A DNA stretch of 64,000 bases. Source: Mycocentrospora acerina. Lineage: Eukaryota; Ascomycota; Dothideomycetes; Pleosporales. The stretch's first letter is position 1. The number at the start of each line of letters is the position of its first letter. The stretch spans positions 806,001 through 870,000 of the forward strand of contig JAKUHH010000177.1 in the NCBI GenBank assembly GCA_022701365.1, written 5' to 3'. Made by a program: the position numbers and the translations under genes. Below the pieces are notes generated by a model that saw nothing but the letters and a program-made list of their open reading frames with translations, did no database searches and was not told where the DNA came from. Shown here one piece after another: positions 55,092-64,000 of the stretch.

Positions 55092-55570
55092 ACGGGGGGT
55101 ATAACGGAGGGGTTCTTCTGGTTTTGAGGGGTACGAGTAAGTGTGATGATGCCGAAGTCTTTAAATTTTAGCATTCGCTTGTTGTAGGAATATAATTGTA
55201 TTATTTGCTGTCCCAATGTCATTAGCAACGTGCTATGAGGTCATTTATCGGTTAGTCATGCCTTCCTTCCCACGCTGCGTTGGTCTTCTGCCCCGCTTCT
55301 ATCCAGCAACACCACAACGAGATCAACATGACTCATTTTGAATCATCCTACATCATGAAGGAACCAGACAGCTGATCTTCTGTGGTCAGGACTGAAGATT
55401 GCACTGGTGATATTTCTAACCGTAGTTACTACGAGTATAAACTTCCCGCTTCAGGAGCGTAGTTGATAGCTTGATCCAACGATATAGCCCGTGGTTTCCT
55501 GGACTGTCAATATTTATCTTCAATACACTCTGTAGTTGAACTTTCAGCACACCCTCCTTTATTTTCATCC
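55092..55570. other. Intergenic interval
   Basis: A 479 nt stretch with no coding signal or repeat that I can support. Confidence 0.45.
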
Positions 55571-56683
55571 ATGTCATCGTCTCACGACCTCACTACTGAA
55601 GAAGGGCTACGTGCCTATCTGACCGCACACAATAGAAAACCTGTCACGATTGCTTTGCTTTCGGGGGGTACAGCAAACTACGTCTATCGGGTCGAGTTTA
55701 CTGATGGACTTGCGACTGTATTCAAGCATGCCGCACCTTACTCTCGCAGCAATAAGGGCTTTGCCCTCAATCAAAAACGCATGGACTTTGAAGCCCGCGT
55801 ACTAGAGATTATGTCGCCTGCTGGTGGTACAAGTATCCTAGGGGACCGCGTACTTGACTCGACAGTACATGCCGTGCGACTTTTAAGCTACGACGGGGAA
55901 GAGAAACTTTTAGAGATCGAGGATGGCGGTGATCGGAATCTGAAAGATGCCTACACTGATCCGAAGCTGGATATTGCTAGTGTTGCAAAGGGGTTGGGCG
56001 AATGGATCGCCGCAGTACACATGAGTTCTACAGATATATCACTTGCACCTTCGTCGGATGAAGGAAAGCTTGGAAGGAATAGCCCTGTCGCGGTGGCTCT
56101 ATATCGATTCTCATACAATAACCTTCACACTGCATTTCAAAAATACGGACACGATGCTAGGATCGCAGAGCGCATCAACGAAGAGTTTGGCAGCTTACTC
56201 GAGATGGATGATGAGACGGTATGCCATGGAGATTTCTGGCCTGGCAATATGCTTGTGCGACTCAACGACTCCACCAACACCAGACCAGCGAATCTTACAA
56301 TTGTGGACTGGGAGATAGTACGTCGTGGCACAAGCGCAACGGATGTTGGTCAGTTCGCTGCCGAAGCATTCCTGCTTGATCGATTCCGAGGTGGTAGGGG
56401 TTTGCTTCCGCGCTTCTTAAAGGCGTATGTGGCAGCGAGAAGGAGCGGTAACATGCAACTTGGAAAGACATGGACGAGGCGAATGGTAGTGCATTGGGCT
56501 GTACATGTGGCGTATTGGCCTACTCAGGTGGAGTGGGCAGATGACGATAACACGCGCAAGCTGGTTGACTTCGGTGTTGCAGTTCTGAAAAATGCTTTGA
56601 GTGACGACTGGGAAGAAATCTTGAAGTCACCGGTATTGCGGGATGTGCAAGATGAGTGGCGGCCGATCCTTGAGAAGCCCTAA
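55571..56683 (+). CDS. APH-fold kinase-like protein (phosphotransferase family)
   Basis: This single exon codes for about 370 residues. The APH/choline-kinase/methylthioribose-kinase fold is shown by SGGTANYVYRVEF (nucleotide loop, about residue 30), VFKHAAPYS with the ATP-binding Lys, and the catalytic HGDFWPGNML, with His219, Asp221 and Asn226. The metal-binding VDWE lies near residue 245. LRDFG-like and GRR features after it close the domain. Fungal members of this group are often annotated as aminoglycoside phosphotransferase or methylthioribose-kinase-like, but no substrate can be told here. The active-site residues are intact, so activity is plausible. Confidence 0.88.
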   Translation: MSSSHDLTTEEGLRAYLTAHNRKPVTIALLSGGTANYVYRVEFTDGLATVFKHAAPYSRSNKGFALNQKRMDFEARVLEIMSPAGGTSILGDRVLDSTVHAVRLLSYDGEEKLLEIEDGGDRNLKDAYTDPKLDIASVAKGLGEWIAAVHMSSTDISLAPSSDEGKLGRNSPVAVALYRFSYNNLHTAFQKYGHDARIAERINEEFGSLLEMDDETVCHGDFWPGNMLVRLNDSTNTRPANLTIVDWEIVRRGTSATDVGQFAAEAFLLDRFRGGRGLLPRFLKAYVAARRSGNMQLGKTWTRRMVVHWAVHVAYWPTQVEWADDDNTRKLVDFGVAVLKNALSDDWEEILKSPVLRDVQDEWRPILEKP

Positions 56684-57264
56684 ACAACTCCTGAATGGTG
56701 CGTCGGCTGTGGCTTGGAACTTTTTCACCGTAAGAATGTTCAGCTGACACGCTTGTGCGAGCGGGTAAGGGCCAGGTGGGACGATCGATCAAGAACACCA
56801 ATGGAGAAGGGGAGGCTTACCTTGTTATCGATCAAGGTTTGGATGCTTGGACTTGTATGCATCACGAAATCCTTAAGAATAGAAAAGACTTTGGTCTATA
56901 GTACACACTTCGCACCCAAAACAATAACAAGTCCATTCTGATTATGACAAGTAAACCCCAATTCAGTGCAGATCTGCAGGAAAGTTCGTGATTGCCGAGC
57001 ACTACTATGCTCTACTCCTCAAAAGCAAGATTAACCTTACGATATCGGGTTAATGCAAATCTAAGCCTTGCGCTAGCCGACTAGCACCGACCCTGCCAGC
57101 TTGTGTGTCTAGAAGCTATAAACAACTAATGTCCCCTTCGTTGATTAACAGCCACATTATGTACGTCGGCTGCTCTCATCATATGTTAACGTCTTGACCA
57201 CAGTGCTGTTGAGGTGCTTTTAGCCTGTGTCTGATGAATTGCTTTGCGACGTCGACACGGAACC
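56684..57264. other. Intergenic interval
   Basis: A 581 nt AT-rich stretch. An in-frame TTG/CTG-led extension of the next gene upstream of 57265 is not supported as translation. Confidence 0.45.
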
Positions 57265-58518
57265 ATGAAGATCAGACGTCATGACACAGCGTTACCATTG
57301 CACACGACTCCACCTGACAAGGAACAGAGGAACCCCCCGACATTCATTCGCATATTCGCTGCCGTACTCTTGCTCAGTTCATATATTGTGTGGAGGTTTG
57401 TCAGCGCCATGTCATTAGCGAACAGCAATCTATCACAATACACCGAGTCGATGTTTATTCCATACATCTACAAATTCAGCGACAAACATGTTCCTCAAGT
57501 CAGAGTAACAATCGAAGATGTTGATATTGAAATGCCAGTCGACACTGGGTCAACAGGTATCTTAATTGGAGCGCCTATACTTCCGAACATAGACCCATTG
57601 GAAGGCATTCCAGCACACCATTTCTTCACAAGTAGCAAGATCCTCTATGTTGGGCGACTCGTCGATTTTCCGGTTCGATTCCACAGCGGGGATGGTTCGT
57701 ATGCGGTTGCAAAGGTGCCGGTTCTAGTGGTAGACAAGAGCTGGACATGCCCATGGTACAACACGACGACGGATCAATTTGACTGTCCCATCGGCCCCAG
57801 GGGAGAAACGGCGACACCACGGGATACCTCCAAAATCACATACATGGGAGTTGGATTCGGCAGGAATCGTCCAAGAGATGGAATGCCATTTGCTACCCCA
57901 AAAGTGAACCCTTTCCTGAATCTGGAATCGATCAACGGTCGGGAATTGTCTCCTGAGACATTGCGAGTTGGATATGTCGTTTCCACAGAAGGCGTCCATG
58001 TAGGATTGACGCAACACAATATAAAGGGTTTTGCATTCACCGACTTGGAGCCTGGGTTGACATACAAGGAGGATCCGAGGGATTGGTCTATGGTAGACTT
58101 GTGTTTTAGCATTAACGATGACGAAGAGAGACATTGTGGTCCTGGACTGATCGATACGGGCATCTCGCAGATGTATATTAGGGCGGAGGAGGGCGCGTGG
58201 ATTCCAAACATTACTATTCGTAATCCCAACTTGAACAGCACAACCAAGATGGTCAGACGAGTAAAACCGGGAACCAAAATCTCCATCGATACCCCGTCGA
58301 CTGAGAGGAGCGTCCTCGACTTTTCCTTCACGGTCGGCGAAAGGTCTTCCGTTGAACCCAGCTATGTTTTTCCAGAGAACCAAGCATCTTCATCATTCGT
58401 CAATACCGGACGCAACTTTTTCTTCAGCCATTCCATAGCTTTCGACGCGGTTGGAGGGCGTTTTGGATTTCGCCGCATTAACACCAGCGCTAGCTTTTCT
58501 TCTTTTGCTTTGTTGTAG
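57265..58518 (+). CDS. Membrane-anchored aspartyl-protease-like protein
   Basis: This single exon gives about 417 residues. A basic N-terminus is followed by one hydrophobic segment (about residues 27-46, IRIFAAVLLLSSYIVW), consistent with a type II membrane anchor or uncleaved signal. The rest contains an A1-like pair: MPVDTGSTGILIG (Asp at residue 93) and LIDTGISQMYI (Asp at residue 297), spaced about 200 residues apart as in pepsin-type peptidases. Flanking hydrophobic ILIG and IAFDAV patterns suit the fold. The first motif (DTGST) is close to the usual DTGS[ST], and the second (DTGI) departs from DTG[ST]. I infer a pepsin-like fold, active or not. The start is the first ATG; a TTG-led extension is unlikely. 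Confidence 0.72.
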   Translation: MKIRRHDTALPLHTTPPDKEQRNPPTFIRIFAAVLLLSSYIVWRFVSAMSLANSNLSQYTESMFIPYIYKFSDKHVPQVRVTIEDVDIEMPVDTGSTGILIGAPILPNIDPLEGIPAHHFFTSSKILYVGRLVDFPVRFHSGDGSYAVAKVPVLVVDKSWTCPWYNTTTDQFDCPIGPRGETATPRDTSKITYMGVGFGRNRPRDGMPFATPKVNPFLNLESINGRELSPETLRVGYVVSTEGVHVGLTQHNIKGFAFTDLEPGLTYKEDPRDWSMVDLCFSINDDEERHCGPGLIDTGISQMYIRAEEGAWIPNITIRNPNLNSTTKMVRRVKPGTKISIDTPSTERSVLDFSFTVGERSSVEPSYVFPENQASSSFVNTGRNFFFSHSIAFDAVGGRFGFRRINTSASFSSFALL

Positions 58519-58666
58519 GCTCCAACACTGGCTGCCCTTGAGCATCAAAATTAATTCCCATACCCTTCTTGTGCCGCACTAGACTGTCGAGTGACGGCTT
58601 ATCTTTGACGTTCAGCACTATACCCAGGCCCAACCCTAGCTCTGCCATATCCTCCCGGCCATGTAG

Positions 58667-59212
58667 TCATTTGACGGTCGCGCTCCGTTGTGGACTCTTA
58701 TACCCTTCCCTCAGCTCCTTGTACTCTTCGATCGCTTTAACGATCAAACCATGTGCCCGCTCTCCTTCCAATCCCACAACGGCAATCACGCCCACACAGC
58801 CCTCGACGCCCTTAACAAACACTGGATATCCGCCCCCTTCGATTGTGTATTTTGTCCACTCGTCCCCACTCATCGCGTGATACTCTGCAAAGCGCTTGTA
58901 GTTCCCTTCAAACTGGCAGTTCATGTACCAAGTCGAGTGGCCCCATCGCAGCACAGTATGTCTTTTACGCTGGGTCCAGGTTTCGTGGTCGGGCATCATG
59001 CCCGGTAAAGACGGAGAATGAAAGAGAGTCTGCGCCTGGGTGGATACGTGTACAAGGGCGGGCGTGTCGGCCGTGCGGAGCGTGTTGCGGAGGATATTGC
59101 CTATCACCCATGCGTGTTCACACGTGAAGTGACCAAAAGTGAAAGATTTCTCTTCGCGCGCGAGGTCGGCAAGATTTCGGGTGCACGGGGGAAGCTCGAG
59201 CGGTTTGGACAT
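58667..59212 (-). CDS. UPF0303/DUF336 family protein (YBR137W-like)
   Basis: This single exon codes for about 181 residues, the usual length. Family features are FTCEHAWVIGNILRNTL, HVSTQAQTLFHSPSLPG and then RKRHTVLRWGHSTWYM, followed by EGGGYPVFVKGVEGCVGVIAVVGL, the GlcG/HbpS-like (DUF336) fold with its Gly-rich turn. Yeast YBR137W belongs to the same family and is cytosolic with no firmly known activity. I chose the ATG at 59212 because the longer in-frame start adds 46 hydrophobic, AT-rich residues not seen in the family. It converges with the aspartyl-protease-like gene (148 nt between stops). Confidence 0.87.
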   Translation of the reverse strand: MSKPLELPPCTRNLADLAREEKSFTFGHFTCEHAWVIGNILRNTLRTADTPALVHVSTQAQTLFHSPSLPGMMPDHETWTQRKRHTVLRWGHSTWYMNCQFEGNYKRFAEYHAMSGDEWTKYTIEGGGYPVFVKGVEGCVGVIAVVGLEGERAHGLIVKAIEEYKELREGYKSPQRSATVK

Positions 59213-60923
59213 GGTGGAAGAGAAAAAATAATAATAAATTAGCAAATGAAGAAGCTTGAATGCTGAGCAAAAGAAATGAGATTGTATTAAAAAGTATGTG
59301 AGTTGAAAGTAGGAACAGAAGATGCCGAATGGGACATTAAAAGAATCCAACGTTCCAAGAAATCGTGGAGCACAAAGCGCGCGAAATTGCGCCGGTAGCG
59401 TGGAGTGTGGAGTTTGTGCTACATACGAGATGAGATGAAGATGAAGATATCGGCGGGTCGGGACGATAGCTGCAAATCCCCACTTGTAGGGCTAAGCTTC
59501 AACGGCTTTCCCACGCCTCTAGCAATCTTTACTTTCGACATTCCACGTCTTCATCAATGACATCTTCATAATTAACCAGTCTCGCGAAGTCGTCATCGTT
59601 GTTAACAAGATTACCAATCTGCAACACCATTGCCCCTTCTCATTTCGGTACGAACAATCCAATCCGACAACCTAGTCCCCATCCATCACCTTCATCCGCA
59701 CGAGCTCCCAATCTCCCCCATACCTCTCTCCCTTGACCCCCAACTCTCTACACCACCACCTCTTCATGTTCTCAAATCCATACCAATCACCACCCAGCTC
59801 TGCAAGATCCCTGCCCAGCACGTTCTTCCTTTCCTCCTCCCCACCTTTTGTCCCCACCCTTCAACCTCGCCATAGAACCCGTCGCCTGCGCACTATCCAA
59901 ATCCCCAAAGCACGTACCCATTCCTCCGCCCAGACTCCAAGACATCCACCAAAGTAGTCTCCGGCTTAGCAACACCCCCCCTTGCACCAACTCCTACCTA
60001 AGCACGTGTCACATTCCCAATATAGCAGACGTCAAGCAATCCTCAAAATCGATTTCTAACTGCCGATGCAACCGTATTTCAAGCGTGCAGTCGTAGTATT
60101 AAAACACAAGTTTTAAACAACCGCCCAGTGTCCTGAGGCACGTGAACCGGGTGCCCGCGGAGCTTGAAGGAAAGATGTTGTCTATTGCTTACACCCTTTT
60201 TTTAATTATCCCGCGATGTTGCGGCGCATGTTCTGACACAGAACTTTGCAGGTGCGTAGCTTGCGCGCGGTACTCTTGCCAATGAGGGAAGGGTGGCTAG
60301 GCCGTGGATACCATGCAAGTATATGGCATCGAGCAGATTCATGTGTTTTACGAATATGTTGCAGTGTATTATGTTTGTTCTGAGGAATATACTTGTAAAT
60401 TCCGATCCGAGTACTGAGTGAGGTTGAGGTTTTGAATGTTATTATGCCGCTGATATTGCTGAAGGGTTTTAACGTTGGGTTATCTTGGGTATTTATATCT
60501 TTTTGTGGATCGAAGGGATGTGAATGTTCGGGTTTGTGCCAAAAAAGACAATCAACGGCGACGAGTGAGCATGTTATGTTGTATAGATTGATCGTAACTA
60601 GTCTACTCGAGTATGTATAGAATGACGAGGTAACGGATACTTAAATGCTATTTTTTTCTCTCTTTGGTGAGAATTGCTCCGCATGTTCGAAAAGTTACAC
60701 CACATGTAATAAGAGTAATGATTGGCTGTTAGCAGACTTGATTGGAGAGGGGTTCTTTGTGATTAGGCTAGCCTTGTAGTAACTGTAATTATTGTCTAGA
60801 AGAGAGCTTCGAGGCCTGAAAGGATAAGATAAACATGGGACTGCTCTATCTCTCTGAGAACTCCCTCCCTTGTGTTCTATTTCCCACATACTTTCCATCA
60901 TACACTTTTCCTGACCAATTTCC
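59213..60923. other. Gene-free interval
   Basis: This 1.7 kb has a pyrimidine-rich 59600-60000 block whose antisense frames look protein-like (a Trp/Gly-rich minus-strand frame at 59857-59672), but splice signals and homology-like motifs are absent. The remainder is AT-rich. No gene is supported. Confidence 0.45.
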
Positions 60924-62741
60924 TCACTTTCTAGTTGCAGTTACAGCTCCATCCCCATTCACATCGTTGCTATTCTTCTTTGTATGCAGCATAAGAGCCA
61001 TCGGTGCTGCACTATCTGTCTTCTTTGTACGTAGCATTGAGTTGCTCAGGAATGGTACAGCCATCCTATTCTGATCACCGACATGCTGCTCGTCAGCTTC
61101 GTCAGACTCTTCCGCAGACGAATGTCTTGCCTTCGCTGCACCTACACTATTTCGGTTCGTCTTACTGATTGATGATAGGTACTCCTGGCGTCTTCGAGAG
61201 AGCTCGGGGGAAATTTCGATTTCATGGCTCTCTTTCTCTTGAATACGAGACTTCTTGACGCGTTCGTGTCGGAGTTGAGCGGGTTGCGAACAGGGAGAAG
61301 AGTGCGCGGAGCCAGAAACACTGGGTGGCTTTCTCGGGCTGCCTTGAACGTGAAGTGTATTGAACCTCTGGTCAGCTTTAACCGGAGGACGTGGTTCGAA
61401 AATTTCATGATGCTCTTCATTTGCCGTCTTATATTCGCCGCCGTAGGCATCTTCCTGATGAGGATGCTGAGATGATTGCAATATGCGTGGTGGCGGCATT
61501 TGGTCACGGGAAGCGATCTCATCATTGTCTGAACGTCGAATAGGGACTTCGATGCATGTCTGAGGTTGAGATGCAGGACTAGACGTTTTAAGTGCAGCGG
61601 AATTAACAACCTCACGTGTAGCCTCCGGTGAGGGCTTGAAGCCATTCTGCTGTGCAGCCGCAAGGTCCTCTCGCATTTTCAGATTCCCGTTCCTATCCGT
61701 CTTTGCCCTTTTTGTTGCACATGCTGCTTCGAATTCATCCAACACCACCTTCAAATCAACGATAGCTTTGTGAAGTTCAGGAAATTCGCTACCAATGTTC
61801 GAGTAGACCGAGATTACGTTCCAGGACGCCATCATTAGGTTGTCGAAGTTTGGGAACGCAGTCTTCACCATGGTATTGAAGAGTCCAATCTTGATCTGAT
61901 CAGGAATGGTGTTGAAGGTCTCACTCTTCACATCATCGGGTATGGTATCTATACCTATACGCTTGCGCTTGTTCGTGGGGTGTTTGACGATAGCTTCTCC
62001 AGGTTTGCGCTTACTTGACTTCGTGGCTGTGCGTTCATCAGTTAGGATGAAATTTTTGTCGGACTATAAACTCACATTGTAAGGAATCACATTTATGGTT
62101 TGTCTTTTGTGCATCCAATTTGGAGAGTGTCTGTGATCTGATTAGCTGTGATGATAGATTGCAGAATAATCTGTAAGGCTTATTGCACGATAAGAGCCAC
62201 TTCTTCTGCCTTTGATAGATATAAATGGTTCATAACAACTTACCTGTCCTTCCTGGAACCGAATTACAGGCATGTTGGGCATCTTGTATGCTAACCGTCT
62301 CGCCTGATTGATCGCCGTTTTTCTCGCAAAGATAGCCTCGAACTTCTCTTTGAATAGAGGAATGATACTCTTCGCGATAAAACAATGAATCGGTACGGAG
62401 TCAAGATCAGCATCATTCCTAGATAGTGGCTTCTCCGTGTGCATCTCAAATCGGCCCCCCTCGACCGTCAAGTAAGCATGGTAAACAGCATCACCTTCAT
62501 CGGGGAAGATGACGTTTCCGAGATCGTAGCGGGTTGCACACTCTTTGAGTATGACATCTGTCAGTGGAGGTTGGATCCTACCATTCATATTGAAGTAGTG
62601 TGGCGGTTCGGGGTTAGAGATACCATCAAGAAAACTGTCGAGGTGTTGGAGGTCTTTGAATCGGAGCTGATCACGCAAAATCAGAGCTCGCTTTTGTGGC
62701 TTGTTCAAGTGGCTCAAGGTTGCCATTTCTAACATGTTCAT
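60924..62741 (-). CDS. Hypothetical basic nuclear-looking protein, three exons (about 551 aa)
   Basis: Exons 62741-62244, 62130-62076 and 62026-60924 are phase-consistent (two introns, GTAAGT and GTGAGT donors) and code for about 551 residues. The first 166 residues appear folded (VIFPDEGDAVYHAYLTVEGG, PIHCFIAKSIIPLFKEKF). The middle has nuclear-localisation-like runs: SSKRKPGEAIVK and HPTNKRKRIGI. The rest is Ser/Pro/Glu-rich and disordered, with a short helical part (PELHKAIVDLKVVLDEFE). I do not recognise a family. Alternative 5' exons beyond 62741 cannot be excluded. Confidence 0.6.
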
Positions 62742-63553
62742 ATTGGTAGTGTTTCTCAGGGTGATGTTGATCCCATCAAGGTATGTTGCAAGTTGTCAGG
62801 TACTGCGTTGAAAGTAGGTGGTTCAATTGGAGTTTGAGTTAATCTACTCTTTTCGCTTGTATACTCTGATAGCAAATACTCTTTTGCTAAGATATTAACA
62901 GATAGGCAAGAGACAATGGTTTGGGAAGGATTGAAAGTATATATGTCTGAGTCAACAAACTAGACGCACGTCTATTACCTGTGCTACAGGGTTGGCGAGG
63001 TCGTGAATCAAGGTAAAGGTAAACCGCTGGCCTGCTCTTGAGATCACTACTACATTGTGCTAAAACTATTTATCAGGTTTAGCCAGCTTGACTGAAAAAA
63101 CACACTAAGCACGACTGTGTGCAACAGTGGGAACGGAGAACAGTTTGGTCGTATGGATTACATTATTAAGAATCAGAACAGGAGAGACAACGGAAGGATG
63201 CATGAAATTGATAACATCGCCATGTATATACAAACATGAGAGACGTGAAGCGTGATTACATGTCACCAAGGTAGGGCTGCTGTGCATAGCGGAAGGGAAG
63301 GGAATGTCGATTAGTAAGAGTGAGGATATGATTCATGAACGGCCACGAGAAGTATATGAAGCGATATGACGTTGTTCAGCTAGACTTTGGTGTAGTGTAC
63401 CAATTGTACTGCATGCTGTTCATGATCTTAGACCTCAACTGCAATGGTTATAGGTAGAAGTCTACTTGAGGAGCTTATTACAATCGTTTCCGATATATCA
63501 TAGCCAGCGTTAAAGCATCTTTGGTACCAACTCCAAAGCATCCCTAGTTGAGC
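62742..63553. other. Intergenic interval before RPT2
   Basis: An 812 nt AT-rich stretch with the promoter of the hypothetical gene and the RPT2 3' flank. No gene is supported. Confidence 0.5.
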
Positions 63554-64000
63554 TTACAAGTACAAGCCCTCTGGTTCACCCTCGCTCTTGGTCTTCAACA
63601 CTCGCTCTCTTGCAGCACGGAAGTCCTCCATCTGCACTCGCATTCTTCGCTCGCGGAGAGCCATCAGACCAGCCTCGGAGCAAATAGCCTTAATGTCAGC
63701 ACCAGAGAGATCATCTTTCTGACTGATGAACTCATCAAGGTCGACATCCTCGTTGAGCGACATCTTGGAGGTGTGAAGAGTGAAGATCTTCTTCTTTGTC
63801 GTTTCTACGAGTTTGTTAGTAAAGTGTGAGAGATATTGGCACGATCACACTTACGGTCGGGGTTTTCGAAGAGAATCTTTCGGTCAATACGACCAGGTCT
63901 GATCAGAGCAGGATCGAGAGTGTCGATTTTGTTGGTGGCCATGATGACCTTGACATCACCACGGTCGTCAAAACCGTCGAGCTGGTTGAGAAGCTCCAAC
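63554..64000 (-). CDS. RPT2: 26S proteasome ATPase Rpt2 (PSMC1), partial 3' end
   Basis: Exons visible are 63804-63554 (last) and an upstream exon from 63855 running off the window at 64000; the gene continues to the right, so its 5' part is missing. The AAA core shows LELLNQLDGFDDRGDVKVIMATNKI (Walker B region onwards) and DPALIRPGRIDRKILFENPD (arginine fingers). SGADIKAICSEAGLMALRERRMRV marks the AAA lid. The C-terminus GLYL is the HbYX-type tail that opens the 20S gate; Rpt2 ends this way in other eukaryotes. The 50-nt intron has branch CTAAC. It is one of six ATPases of the proteasome base, so the function is secure despite truncation. Confidence 0.96.

Noticed and set aside
59672..59990. 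Trp/Gly-rich minus-strand frames suggesting a small gene
   Set aside because: They arise from a pyrimidine-rich plus strand, are mutually overlapping in different frames, and lack splice sites or family motifs.
1..64000. CRISPR arrays, insertion sequences, prophage or a secondary-metabolite cluster
   Set aside because: The window is eukaryotic with spliced genes; no spacer-repeat array, transposase, polyketide or peptide synthase gene is visible.

Overview
This window is nuclear DNA of a filamentous ascomycete (Pezizomycotina; Dothideomycetes/Pleosporales-like by general look, but order and genus cannot be fixed by eye). The evidence is short GT-AG introns of about 50-60 nt with CTAAC/CTGAC branch sites, about 3 kb per gene, pyrimidine/CA-rich leaders before ATGs, many microsatellites in non-coding DNA, and fungus-type genes (STE3 pheromone receptor, SUR1-type GT32 mannosyltransferase, a fungal-length Sec8). 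There is no sign of operons, prophage, insertion sequences, CRISPR, a secondary-metabolite cluster or a mating-type locus.

Layout. 0-5.3 kb: a small membrane protein (+), a multipass 7-TM-like membrane protein (-) and a GT32 sphingolipid-type mannosyltransferase (+). 6.9-13.4 kb: UFD1 (-) and the U5 snRNP protein LIN1 (+) share a 334 bp divergent promoter, followed by a Pin4/Cip-type RRM+R3H protein (+). 15-23 kb: heat-shock transcription factor (+) and the P5B ATPase YPK9 (-) converge on a 1.5 kb microsatellite field that includes an ATGT array of about 81 units. 23.9-30.3 kb: STE3 receptor (-), a conserved fungal membrane/coiled-coil protein (+), an alpha/beta hydrolase (+) and the 25-residue ribosomal protein eL41 (-), whose serine codon 24 is split by an intron. 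30.7-38.6 kb: an FHA-domain protein kinase (+), cyclin H (CCL1, +), a 2 kb gene-free stretch and a secreted choice-of-anchor-B/LVIVD-like protein (+). 39.3 kb: a tRNA-Lys(CTT) with stem mismatches (-). 40.5-42.2 kb: two tandem paralogues of a small Myb/SANT-like protein (+) with identical internal exon lengths. 42.9-50.8 kb: CTR9 (Paf1 complex, -) and SEC8 (exocyst, +) diverge. 52.2-59.2 kb: an ABCG half transporter, a small orphan, an APH-fold kinase-like protein and a membrane-anchored aspartyl-protease-like protein (all +), then a UPF0303/DUF336 protein (-). 60.9-64 kb: a hypothetical nuclear-looking protein (-) and the 3' part of proteasome ATPase RPT2 (-), cut by the window edge.

Most genes are unlinked housekeeping functions (proteasome/Cdc48, splicing, transcription elongation, TFIIH, exocytosis, vacuolar transport), so the window reads as a core chromosomal segment. 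The less ordinary parts are the hidden eL41 gene, the tandem Myb-like pair, the GC-AG intron in SEC8, the 28-nt microexon in the ABCG gene, the orphan aspartyl-protease-like protein and the microsatellite field. I did not find a convincing, wholly new multi-gene system. All splice models were built by hand from splice signals and reading-frame continuity.
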